Below are positions 1 through 5,184 of a stretch of DNA of 5,657 nt, piece by piece (within the stretch, counting starts at the first letter, position 1; every line of letters starts with the position of its first letter). Location of the stretch: the NCBI GenBank assembly GCA_031280945.1, contig JAITGB010000162.1, forward strand, positions 1 through 5,657. Direction: 5' to 3'. Both the position numbers and the translations under genes were made by a program. Origin of the DNA: Spirochaetales bacterium (lineage in GTDB: Bacteria; Spirochaetota; Spirochaetia; DTKZ01). Under the pieces are notes generated by a model that was not told the DNA's origin, ran no database searches, and saw only the letters and a program-made list of their open reading frames with translations.

Positions 1-111
1 GCATATAGTTCGGAATTGGATTGGAATGAAATGGGACCATTGATTAAAGAAATTGAAGATATATGGAAAGCTATAAAAAACGATTTTGAAGTATTTATAG
101 AAAATAATTGA
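1..111 (+). CDS. 3' end of an unknown A+T-rich gene (partial)
   Basis: Frame 1 is open from the first base to a TGA at 109-111 and encodes the last 36 residues of a protein that begins outside the window. The tail is acidic and aromatic, with residues such as DWNEMGPLIKEIEDIW near its middle, and looks helical. I do not recognise the family. Base composition is the most telling property: by hand count 30 of 111 bases are G or C (about 27%), against about 72% in the block at 301-360 and moderate values in the other genes. That suggests the gene was acquired. It is followed by a possible integron-type core sequence and a gene relic, which fits an accessory region. It might be a cassette-borne gene, but that is speculation. 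Reality of the reading frame is likely because codons look A+T-biased and uninterrupted; 36 codons alone cannot prove it. Confidence 0.55.
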   Translation, partial: AYSSELDWNEMGPLIKEIEDIWKAIKNDFEVFIENN

Positions 112-126
112 AATGCCCCCAACGTC

Positions 127-184
127 GCCTAACAGGTCTTTTTACGCACCGGCCTCCATTCGGCTAGGTAATGGCTGCGCCATT
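127..184 (+). other. possible degenerate attC-like half-site and small palindrome
   Basis: Sixteen bases after the stop of the partial gene is GCCTAAC (127-133), which fits the RYYYAAC core that opens an integron attC site. An imperfect bulged stem follows (ACC and GCC at 148-154 pairing with GGC and GGT at 162-169), then a perfect 6-bp hairpin, AATGGC-TGC-GCCATT, at 170-184. The partner core GTTRRRY is missing from the rest of the spacer; the first match, GTTAAAC at 431-437, lies inside the next gene. It is therefore at best a broken site. Treponema denticola is known to carry a chromosomal integron, which makes the idea reasonable but does not prove it. Confidence 0.2.
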
Positions 185-190
185 CCCACG

Positions 191-271
191 CTCACTGTCG
201 GAGGATTCTTCACCCCCACCGAAGCCGCGGGAGTCGCAGCGTTCTACTCCCTCCTCCTGGGAATGTTCTAC
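191..271 (+). pseudogene. relic of TRAP-transporter large permease (DctM family)
   Basis: Translated in the frame starting at 191, this stretch reads TVGGFFTPTEAAGVAAFYS followed by LLLGMF. That closely matches the conserved segment of DctM-type TRAP permeases, normally close to GGIFTPTEAAAVAVxYALxxGxF, where the family's many-helix membrane protein has one of its best-conserved loops. Only about 27 codons are recognisable, compared with roughly 430 in an intact DctM. No start codon, upstream membrane segments or downstream continuation exist: the flanks turn into palindromic repeat sequence. A 10-base direct repeat, GTTCTACTCC, occurs at 241-250 and 265-274 within and at the edge of the relic. 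The frame happens to remain open to 922, but the rest is antisense to a real gene. It is most likely a scar of a deleted or recombined transporter gene; a chance match is possible but unlikely given the motif's specificity. Confidence 0.55.
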
Positions 272-283
272 TCCAATTCCTCA

Positions 284-300
284 AAAAGCCTTCGGCTTTT
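284..300 (-). terminator. possible intrinsic terminator after the nuclease-like gene
   Basis: On the minus strand AAAAGCC-GAA-GGCTTTT forms a perfect 7-bp stem with a 3-base loop and runs into one further T. It lies about 90 bases beyond the stop of the minus-strand gene ending at 389, so it could end that operon. The G+C part of the stem is only three pairs, which is weak. It also forms the last block of repeat copy A, so its terminator role may be incidental. Confidence 0.35.
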
Positions 301-388
301 CTGCGGGATTTCCGCTTCTATCCCTTGCGCGGCCCGCGTGCGCTTCGCTCCCGCGGGCCAAAGACCCACGGCCCGCAAAAACCAGCAA
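284..388 (-). repeat. hairpin-bearing dispersed repeat, copy A
   Basis: Read on the minus strand, the element begins directly after the stop codon of the gene ending at 389. It contains four blocks also found, in the same order, in copy B at 4096-4251: TTGCTGGTTTT (378-388), GGGCCGTGGG (365-374), CGCAAGGGATAGAAGCGGA (311-329) and GCCGAAGGC within the 284-300 hairpin. Between blocks two and three is a 35-base insert with an 8-bp perfect stem (GGCCCGCG 331-338 with CGCGGGCC 352-359). After block three, GCGG and CCGC can form a small stem. It encodes no protein that I recognise. It resembles REP-like or palindromic intergenic repeats in style, but I cannot assign it to a named family. Confidence 0.55.
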
Positions 389-1003
389 TCACCATTCACG
401 GGGGCGGTATTTACCGCCCGGCGCGGTAATGTTAAACGTCTCACCCGAAGGCTCAATAACATAAAAACCTTTTTTCAGGGCATAGACCCTCAGGCTCTCG
501 CTCATAACCGCGCCCGCAATAGCCCCCAGGTATTTACGGTTATCATTTCTCACATCCGCGTACCTGCGCATTTTCTCCATGCGTTCAATATGCTCATCAA
601 CATCGTCCGTAGTGGGCTTTGTCTTGATTTCAACCAGCATCACCTTGTCGCCGTTTTCCAGAAAAGCGTCAATTTCAGTGAAAATATTGTTTTCCTTATC
701 CTTGATAACCACATCGGGACCGGCTTTGGTAAATTCAAAACCAAGTTCCCGGAATTTGGCGACAAGATTGGGCACAACCATAGATTCAATGATTTCGCCA
801 AAGCGGTTAGAAAACTCGCCAAAGCGTTTATTGAGCTGGCGGTCCGTCTCTTCCTGACGCTCCCTGATGAGGCGCACGGTCTCTTCATACCGTTCCTTCA
901 TCTGGCGTTCGGTCTCTTTTAAATACTCACCGTTGGCCTGGATTGCCGCCCAGACTTTCTCAAAAGTTAAACCCGCGCCTATAGCCTCTGTTTGCTGCTC
1001 CAT
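389..1003 (-). CDS. coiled-coil PD-(D/E)XK nuclease-like protein (DUF3782-like)
   Basis: This 204-residue protein is probably a soluble member of the PD-(D/E)XK nuclease-like superfamily, most like the DUF3782 group; its substrate is unknown. Residues about 27-70 are a highly charged helical stretch (KETERQMKERYEETVRLI) that should form a coiled coil. The nuclease-like core follows: E110-I-D112 after a predicted beta strand, then MLVEIKTK with E125 and K127, matching the D...ExK active-site pattern. A strand-rich end (YALKKGFYVIEPSG) closes the domain. The ATG start is supported by AGGAG at 1010-1014, about 6 bases upstream. It lies 48 bases after the RicT gene on the same strand, so it may be transcribed with that operon; I see no convincing promoter of its own. 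Proteins of this type are common as scattered accessory genes in spirochaetes and cyanobacteria. The catalytic residues look intact, so it could be an active nuclease, but that is inference. Confidence 0.85.
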   Translation of the reverse strand: MEQQTEAIGAGLTFEKVWAAIQANGEYLKETERQMKERYEETVRLIRERQEETDRQLNKRFGEFSNRFGEIIESMVVPNLVAKFRELGFEFTKAGPDVVIKDKENNIFTEIDAFLENGDKVMLVEIKTKPTTDDVDEHIERMEKMRRYADVRNDNRKYLGAIAGAVMSESLRVYALKKGFYVIEPSGETFNITAPGGKYRPREW

Positions 1004-1051
1004 AGTTTACTCCTGTCTTATAGCGTACACTATTTAGGCCTTAAAGTCAGC

Positions 1052-2002
1052 CTACTTCGCGGCAGGCTTTTTCTCTTCTTCCTGCTGGTCGAGGGGGGTA
1101 ATTTCACGGATTCTCCACTTGCCTGTTTTGGCGTCATGGTAAATCCGCGAGGAGGGAATCTCCAGGAGGCGGCCGTCGTCGCTTAACATTTTTACCTTGC
1201 GCGAGAGTATGTTGATTTCCAGTATTTTGAAAACAGCGTCGTCATAGGCGATTTTATAGCCCTCGCCCGGCAGTTTCTTTTTTTCCTCGCTGTAGGTTTC
1301 AAACTCGTAGGAGAGGCAGCACAAAAGCCGTCCGCAGGGGCCGGAAATCTTCATGGAATTGAGGGACAGGTTCTGCACTTTGGCCATTTTAATGGAAACG
1401 GGCCGCAGCTTATCCGTTATGCCGTGGCAGCAGTAGTGCCTGCCGCACACCCCGGCCCCGCCTATAACGCGGGATTCATCGCGCACCCCGATTTGACGCA
1501 GCTCTATGCGCGTTTTGAAAACCCCCACAAGGTCTTTTACCAGTTCGCGGAAATCGACCCGCGCGTCCGCGGTAAAAAAGAAGAGGATTTTCGCCTCGTC
1601 AAGTATATAGTGCGCGGAGACGAGTTTCATATCGAGGTTGTGCTGGAGGATTTTCGCCTTGCAGAGGGAAAAGGCTTCCTCCTCTTTGGCGCGGAACTCC
1701 TTGTGGCGTTTCATATCCTCTTCGGTGGCCTTGCGCACAACTTCGTGCAGGGGCGGTTTGCCGGAGTTCTCATCAACGCGCATATTAAACTCGTGTACGG
1801 GCCCCAAAATACGCGCAAGGTCTTTGCCGTAGCGGGTAGACAGAACAACGTACTCACCTGCGCAAAGGCTCATACCCTCAGGGGGAAGGCAGAGTTCGGT
1901 TTCGCTTGAGTGGAGGATTTTCGCTACGAGAAAAGCCTTTTCCAGCTTGATGGTCTGCGTTTCCGGCTCATCGGCGGGCTGTTCTTCTATGTAGTCTTCC
2001 AT
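1052..2002 (-). CDS. ricT: RicT/YaaT-type PSP1-domain protein
   Basis: This 316-residue cytoplasmic protein matches the RicT (YaaT) family. In Bacillus subtilis RicT acts with RicA and RicF as an Fe-S complex that directs RNase Y cleavage of many mRNAs; whether partners exist here cannot be seen. The PSP1 C-terminal domain covers about residues 85-172. It is followed by the family signature: GVCGRHYCC (C186, C191, C192) and SIKMAKVQNLSLN, then GPCGRLLCCLSYE (C223, C228, C229). All six signature cysteines are present, consistent with metal or Fe-S binding. The C-terminal tail is lysine- and glutamate-rich. The N-terminal 20 residues are acidic and probably disordered. The ATG at 2000-2002 has only a distant GGGAG about 13-15 bases upstream, and no in-frame alternative lies closer. 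The gene starts 23 bases after the YaaR-like gene. Neighbouring yaaR and ricT homologues also sit close together in Bacillus, which supports both calls. Confidence 0.93.
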   Translation of the reverse strand: MEDYIEEQPADEPETQTIKLEKAFLVAKILHSSETELCLPPEGMSLCAGEYVVLSTRYGKDLARILGPVHEFNMRVDENSGKPPLHEVVRKATEEDMKRHKEFRAKEEEAFSLCKAKILQHNLDMKLVSAHYILDEAKILFFFTADARVDFRELVKDLVGVFKTRIELRQIGVRDESRVIGGAGVCGRHYCCHGITDKLRPVSIKMAKVQNLSLNSMKISGPCGRLLCCLSYEFETYSEEKKKLPGEGYKIAYDDAVFKILEINILSRKVKMLSDDGRLLEIPSSRIYHDAKTGKWRIREITPLDQQEEEKKPAAK

Positions 2003-2025
2003 ACGCGGCGGCGCTCTCCCTGGTT

Positions 2026-2523
2026 TTACTGAAGCAAATCTACCAAAACTCCGTAGATTTCGTCTACCCTCCGCAGAATTTCAAGCTGGTCTCTTTGGCC
2101 TGCCATGATGCGGGAAGCGAGTTTTTCAAGTTTTTCGTCTACAACGCGAATCCTGAGGATTTGCTGCGCTGGGCTGTCCTGGTTATTTTTCCGTTTTTCG
2201 TGGACTTCTATGCGGTAGCAGGCGTCCGTTACGATTTTTAGGAAATTCCGTACGGCGTTTTTGTAGGCCCCTACGCTGTTTAAGGTCGGGTCGCGCTTTA
2301 ATTTTTCCCCTGCTTCGTGTACGGCGTCGAGGGCTTCGGAAAGCTGGGTAACGTCTCCGTCAACCGCGGAAGAAGGGGGCGCTTTTTCTGGTTCTCCGGT
2401 TTCGGGGTTAAGGAGGGAGAAAAAGGTTTTCCCGCTTCTGCCGCTCTTCTCCTGTTTTTTTTTGCCGCGCGGGGGGCTGGACGGAATCTGGAAAAAACTC
2501 CCGTGAACGTCTATGCGTTCCAC
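2026..2523 (-). CDS. YaaR/DUF327 family protein
   Basis: This 165-residue protein fits the YaaR (DUF327) family, whose biochemical function is not established. The first 55 or so residues are rich in Pro, Lys, Gly and Ser and look disordered. Residues about 58-165 form the helical family domain, with recognisable pieces such as VGAYKNAVRNFLKIV, then RIRVVDEKLEKLASRI and a C-terminal LEILRRVDEIYGVLVDLL. Length is slightly above the usual 145 or so because of the N-terminal extension. The start codon is GTG at 2521-2523. An ideal AGGAG at 2531-2535 sits 7 bases upstream and overlaps the stop codon of the bactofilin gene, so translation is probably coupled. The position just before ricT mirrors the Bacillus neighbourhood. 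No membrane segment or signal peptide is visible, so it should be cytoplasmic. Confidence 0.87.
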   Translation of the reverse strand: MERIDVHGSFFQIPSSPPRGKKKQEKSGRSGKTFFSLLNPETGEPEKAPPSSAVDGDVTQLSEALDAVHEAGEKLKRDPTLNSVGAYKNAVRNFLKIVTDACYRIEVHEKRKNNQDSPAQQILRIRVVDEKLEKLASRIMAGQRDQLEILRRVDEIYGVLVDLLQ

Positions 2524-2530
2524 GTGCGCT

Positions 2531-2536
2531 CTCCTA
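2531..2536 (-). promoter_or_regulatory. ribosome binding site sharing the upstream stop codon
   Basis: The minus strand reads TAGGAG, in which TAG ends the bactofilin gene and AGGAG serves the YaaR-like gene's GTG start 7 bases later. This decides the GTG start and implies translational coupling of the two genes. Confidence 0.75.
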
Positions 2537-2992
2537 AACGCCGGCTTCCAGCCGGGGCGCCTCTTCGCGGGAGGGGCGGGTAAAAAAGCGTGAGGAGAGC
2601 CAGCCCCGCCGTGAGTTATCCGAATCTTCGCTGGAGGGGGGCAGAGGGGAGCCCGCTATGCTGAGAACTCCGTCAAAAATAACGCCTTCCTCGGCAATGA
2701 GGCGGGGGCTTGTAATGGAGCCTATAATAACCGCTGATGAGAGGATAACAACTTTTTCGCTGGCTGTAATGGAGCCCCGCACAATGCCTCCTACGACAAC
2801 GGAGGCGGCGTTAATCGTGCAGTCCGCGCGGCCTGTCCGCCCTACAAAGACTTTTCCGGGGGTCTTTATGTCGCCGGAAAAATCTCCGTCAATGCGCAGA
2901 AGGCCGCTTATGGCTATGTCGCCCCGGAAAAAACTTCCTTCTCCCACAAGGGAATTGACAAAGGCGCCGCTTCTTCCGTCAAGCTCGGCCAT
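2534..2992 (-). CDS. bactofilin (polymerising cytoskeletal protein)
   Basis: This protein of 152 residues belongs to the bactofilin/CcmA family (DUF583), which assembles into filaments without nucleotide and often positions cell-wall enzymes. The core beta-helix domain spans about residues 14-110. It shows the family's repeated short strand-and-turn units: GEGSFFRGDIAISG, then LRIDGDFSGDIKTPGKVFVG, then a series of Val/Ile-rich turns (VVVGGIVRGSITASEKVVI). The tail is Pro-, Ser- and Arg-rich and probably disordered; no membrane segment is present. An in-frame GTG at 2999-3001 would overlap the peptidase stop as GTGA. I prefer the ATG at 2990-2992, because GGGAG at 3001-3005 sits 8 bases upstream of it and would be buried in the GTG start. 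The adjacent M23 peptidase fits a pairing seen in several bacteria (for example CcmA with M23 enzymes in Helicobacter), suggesting a joint role in shaping the cell. Confidence 0.93.
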   Translation of the reverse strand: MAELDGRSGAFVNSLVGEGSFFRGDIAISGLLRIDGDFSGDIKTPGKVFVGRTGRADCTINAASVVVGGIVRGSITASEKVVILSSAVIIGSITSPRLIAEEGVIFDGVLSIAGSPLPPSSEDSDNSRRGWLSSRFFTRPSREEAPRLEAGV

Positions 2993-2997
2993 GCGGC

Positions 2998-4029
2998 TCA
3001 CTCCCGCAAATCCGCGGAGGAGTTGGAAATATTGAGGTATTTTGCGGGGTCTACGACTTCGGGGCCTATTCGTACTTCGTAGTGGAGGTGGGGCCCTGTT
3101 GAGAGGCCGGTGCTGCCCATTGTTCCTACAACCTGGCCCTGCTGGACTTCCTGTCCGCGGGTTACGGAAACCTTTTGGAGGTGGGCGTACTTTGTGTAAA
3201 AACCGTACTTGTGCCGTATAACGACGTAGTTGCCAAAGCCCATGGGTTCCCAGTCAATGCTTATAACCTTTCCGCGCGCGCTGGCCACGATGGGGACGTT
3301 GTAGCCGTAGGCTATGTCTATGCCCTTGTGTATGTACCAGTGGTAGAAGAAGGGGTGTTCGGCAAAGCCGAAATTTGTTGTAACCCGCCCCCGTACGCCT
3401 TTAACGGGCCAGAGGGTGGGTATGTCTACGAGAAAATTCTTTTGGGTTGCGAGGACGGCGCTGATTTCGTTTAAGGGGCCCAGGGAATTACTGATTATGG
3501 TTCTGATGTTCTGAATGTCGTGCAGTTCCCGCGATTGTCCTTTCTCAACTTCGGCCATGCCCAGAAAGGAGGCGAGGTCTCCCTGGGCCGCGGCGAGGGG
3601 GGAGCGTTCGGGAACGTTGATGCCCAAAACGCCCATGGTGGTGTTGAGGGTTCCCTGAAAGGCGCGGGAGACTTTTTGCAGTTCCGCGATTTCTTCCTGG
3701 ACGGCTTCCATGTTGGCCTGGGCGTTTTCCCAGGTGCGGGATTGTTCTTCGTAGGCGCGCTTGGTTCCGGCAAACTGTGTTGAGAGGGTAAAAAAGCCTG
3801 CTACCATGACGGCTGTGAGGGTGAGGGCAAAGACAAGCGAAAAAACGTTTATGTGGAAGTTGAAGATTCTGCGTTCTGAATGGGGAATGAGCATGACGGT
3901 AAAGCGCTGGCGGCCCAGGGACACGATGGCTTTGGCGGCTTTGAGGAGGGAGAATCCGGCCCGCCTCAGGGCGAAGATTATACGCTCATAGAGTTTTTTT
4001 TCGAGCTTTTTATAGGTGTGCGCCGGCAC
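2998..4029 (-). CDS. membrane-anchored M23 (LytM-type) peptidase
   Basis: This protein of 343 residues should be an inner-membrane-anchored endopeptidase acting on peptidoglycan cross-links. Numbered from the GTG start, the order is: a basic cytoplasmic N-terminus (1-60), one membrane helix (about 61-83, HINVFSLVFALTLTAV), a charged helical stretch (about 90-125, probable coiled coil), a linker, and a C-terminal M23 domain (about 205-335). All M23 motifs are present: HKGID (H234, D238), YAHL (H283) and HLHYEV (H314, H316), so zinc binding and catalysis look intact. I chose GTG at 4027-4029, because AGGGGG at 4039-4044 lies 9 bases upstream and the promoter at 4051-4079 predicts transcription to begin near 4044. 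An in-frame ATG at 4045-4047 has no ribosome binding site and would need leaderless translation; it would add six residues. The gene leads the operon and slightly overlaps or abuts the bactofilin gene, depending on that gene's start. Confidence 0.93.
   Translation of the reverse strand: MPAHTYKKLEKKLYERIIFALRRAGFSLLKAAKAIVSLGRQRFTVMLIPHSERRIFNFHINVFSLVFALTLTAVMVAGFFTLSTQFAGTKRAYEEQSRTWENAQANMEAVQEEIAELQKVSRAFQGTLNTTMGVLGINVPERSPLAAAQGDLASFLGMAEVEKGQSRELHDIQNIRTIISNSLGPLNEISAVLATQKNFLVDIPTLWPVKGVRGRVTTNFGFAEHPFFYHWYIHKGIDIAYGYNVPIVASARGKVISIDWEPMGFGNYVVIRHKYGFYTKYAHLQKVSVTRGQEVQQGQVVGTMGSTGLSTGPHLHYEVRIGPEVVDPAKYLNISNSSADLRE
3001..3005 (-). promoter_or_regulatory. ribosome binding site deciding the bactofilin start
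   Basis: GGGAG on the minus strand lies 8 bases before the ATG at 2990-2992. It overlaps the alternative GTG at 2999-3001 and so favours the ATG. It lies within the last codons of the peptidase gene. Confidence 0.6.
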
Positions 4030-4038
4030 AGGACTATT

Positions 4039-4044
4039 CCCCCT
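4039..4044 (-). promoter_or_regulatory. ribosome binding site for the M23 peptidase
   Basis: AGGGGG on the minus strand is 9 bases before the GTG at 4027-4029. It lies inside the reading frame if the upstream ATG at 4045-4047 is used, so it argues for the shorter protein. Confidence 0.5.
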
Positions 4045-4050
4045 CATGGC

Positions 4051-4079
4051 AGAGTACCATAGCTTTCAAAGTTTGTCAA
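4051..4079 (-). promoter_or_regulatory. sigma-70-type promoter of the peptidase-bactofilin operon
   Basis: On the minus strand a perfect -35 TTGACA (4074-4079) is followed by a 17-base spacer and -10 TACTCT (4051-4056). TGG directly before the -10 gives an extended -10. The expected start of transcription is near the A at 4044, which affects the choice of start codon for the peptidase. Confidence 0.7.
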
Positions 4080-4095
4080 ATGGAATGTCCTTTGG

Positions 4096-4251
4096 TTGTT
4101 GGTTTTCAGGCCGCGCGCCATAGGCGCGCGGGCGGGCCGCCGGAGGCGGGCCGGGCCGTGGGACGCAAGGGATTGGAGGGGACCAACGGTGCCCCGGCGC
4201 GGCAGCGCCGGGGCCGAAGCCCCGCAAAGCCCGGTTTTTGCGCAGCAAAAA
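4096..4251 (+). repeat. hairpin-rich dispersed repeat, copy B
   Basis: This is the bulk of the gene-free spacer between the divergent operons. It carries the same four ordered blocks as copy A: TTGTTGGTTTT (4096-4106), GGGCCGTGGG (4153-4162), CGCAAGGGATTGGAGGGGA (4164-4182) and GCCGAAG (within 4210-4223). Palindromes fill the gaps: CCGCGCGCC-ATA-GGCGCGCGG (4111-4131, 9-bp stem); CCGCC-GGA-GGCGG (4137-4149); a 10-bp stem at 4191-4214 with loop GGCA; GGGGC-CGAA-GCCCC (4210-4223), which overlaps and competes with the previous stem; and TTTTTGC-GCA-GCAAAAA (4235-4251). No convincing coding potential exists. A role as an insulator, a terminator for stray transcription or a mobile palindrome is possible; none is shown by the sequence. 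Confidence 0.6.
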
Positions 4252-4290
4252 TGCGCCCAAATTCTGAAAAAAATACGGGGGTAAATTCTG

Positions 4291-4319
4291 TTGACAGCGG
4301 GCCCTGGTTGTGCTATGTT
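4291..4319 (+). promoter_or_regulatory. sigma-70-type promoter of the tatD-dus operon
   Basis: A perfect -35 TTGACA (4291-4296), a 17-base spacer and -10 TATGTT (4314-4319) preceded by TGC make a strong extended -10 promoter. Transcription should start near 4326, leaving a leader of about 45 bases before the ATG at 4371. Confidence 0.75.
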
Positions 4320-4370
4320 TAAGGTGCGTACAGTAAACGCTTCATCAAATCCTTGACCAATGGAAAACGT

Positions 4371-5144
4371 ATGAAAATGTTTGATACTCACGCGCATATT
4401 GGGCTTGTAACGGAAGACCCGATTGAACAGCTTATAGTTGTTCAGGAAGCGCGAAAAGAATATGTGGACTATATAATAAGCATCTGCAACAATTTGCAGG
4501 ACTTTTTTCAGGTCTACGAAAACCTCAAGACTGCTTCCCATGTGTTTCACGCTGTGGGCGTTTCTCCTTCAGAAGTGGCCAATCTGCCGCGCGGCTGGGA
4601 GGAGAAAATCGAGGAAGGCGCGGGCTTTCCCCGTATTGCCGCTATTGGCGAAATCGGTTTGGACTACTATAGAAAATTCGGCAATAAAAACAGTCAAATT
4701 GAGCTTTTTATTCGCCAGCTTGAGATTGCGGAGCGCCTGGGCCTGCCTGTTGTTATCCATAACCGCGAGGCGGGGCGGGATGTTCTTGAGATTTTGAAGG
4801 AGAAGCTGCCCTCCCGTGGGGGGGTTCTGCACTGCTATTCGGAGGGCTGGGCCTACGCGGAGGAGGCTTTGAAGCTGAATCTTTTCATTTCTTTTGCGGG
4901 GAATGTTACCTACAGGAATGCGCGGAACCTCCATGAGACGGCGAAGAATATGCCCTTGGACAGAATGCTTGTTGAGACGGAGAGTCCTTTTATGGTTCCT
5001 TCGGCCTACAGGGGCAAGCGCAACAAGCCGGCGTATCTTAGGGAGACTGTTGAGTTTATTGCGGAGCTGCGGGGGGAGGAACTGGACTATGTGGCGGATA
5101 CTCTTTTCCAGAATGCTCTGCGGTTTTTCCAGATTACGCCCTGA
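4371..5144 (+). CDS. tatD: TatD-family metal-dependent hydrolase with altered active-site residues
   Basis: This 257-residue protein is a TatD-family TIM-barrel hydrolase; known members are metal-dependent 3'-5' DNA exonucleases acting in the cytoplasm. Family motifs in order are FDTHAHIG (H7, H9), AIGEIGLDYY (E94), VVIHNRE (H130), GVLHCYSE (H154), VETESPFM (residues 201-208) and YRGKRNKPAYL near the C-terminus. Length is normal. Two key positions differ: the usual GxHP reads GVSP, with Ser65 in place of His, and the usual ETDSP reads ETESP, with Glu204 in place of the metal-binding Asp. The domain is otherwise complete, so it is either a variant active enzyme or one of changed function. I chose ATG 4371 because MKMFDTHAHI is the typical N-terminus and GGAAAA sits just upstream. 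A TTG at 4353 would add six residues and an ATG at 4377 would remove two. It is the first gene after the promoter at 4291-4319. Confidence 0.93.
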   Translation: MKMFDTHAHIGLVTEDPIEQLIVVQEARKEYVDYIISICNNLQDFFQVYENLKTASHVFHAVGVSPSEVANLPRGWEEKIEEGAGFPRIAAIGEIGLDYYRKFGNKNSQIELFIRQLEIAERLGLPVVIHNREAGRDVLEILKEKLPSRGGVLHCYSEGWAYAEEALKLNLFISFAGNVTYRNARNLHETAKNMPLDRMLVETESPFMVPSAYRGKRNKPAYLRETVEFIAELRGEELDYVADTLFQNALRFFQITP

Positions 5145-5184
5145 TTTGCGGCGCGAAAACTTTTTCTAAAACACTCTACGGATT

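Noticed and set aside
113..922. Long plus-strand open frame of 269 codons
   Set aside because: Most of it is antisense to the well-supported nuclease-like gene. Only the short segment at 191-271 resembles a known protein, and the rest has no family features or ribosome binding site.
1004..1051. Possible separate promoter for the nuclease-like gene
   Set aside because: TATAAG is present on the minus strand, but the hexamer 17 bases before it (TTTAAG) is a poor -35 and the predicted transcript start would fall inside the Shine-Dalgarno.
1424..1909. Plus-strand open frame of 161 codons
   Set aside because: It lies wholly antisense to ricT, whose cysteine signature and family match are clear; the frame is an effect of the G+C-rich third positions of ricT.
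2658..3035. Plus-strand open frame of 125 codons
   Set aside because: It is antisense to the bactofilin gene and has a Pro/Thr/Arg-rich translation without any recognisable family.
4111..4251. CRISPR array or riboswitch in the divergent spacer
   Set aside because: The palindromes differ from one another in sequence and spacing, so there are no regular repeat-spacer units. They also lie upstream of both promoters, so they are not part of either leader.
4044..4550. Minus-strand open frame of 168 codons spanning the spacer and the start of tatD
   Set aside because: It crosses the hairpin-rich spacer and is antisense to the TatD N-terminus. The translation over the repeat is low-complexity Pro/Arg/Ala sequence.
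5145..5184. Terminator or promoter between tatD and the dus gene
   Set aside because: The 40-base gap has no stem-loop with a T run and no acceptable -35/-10 pair.
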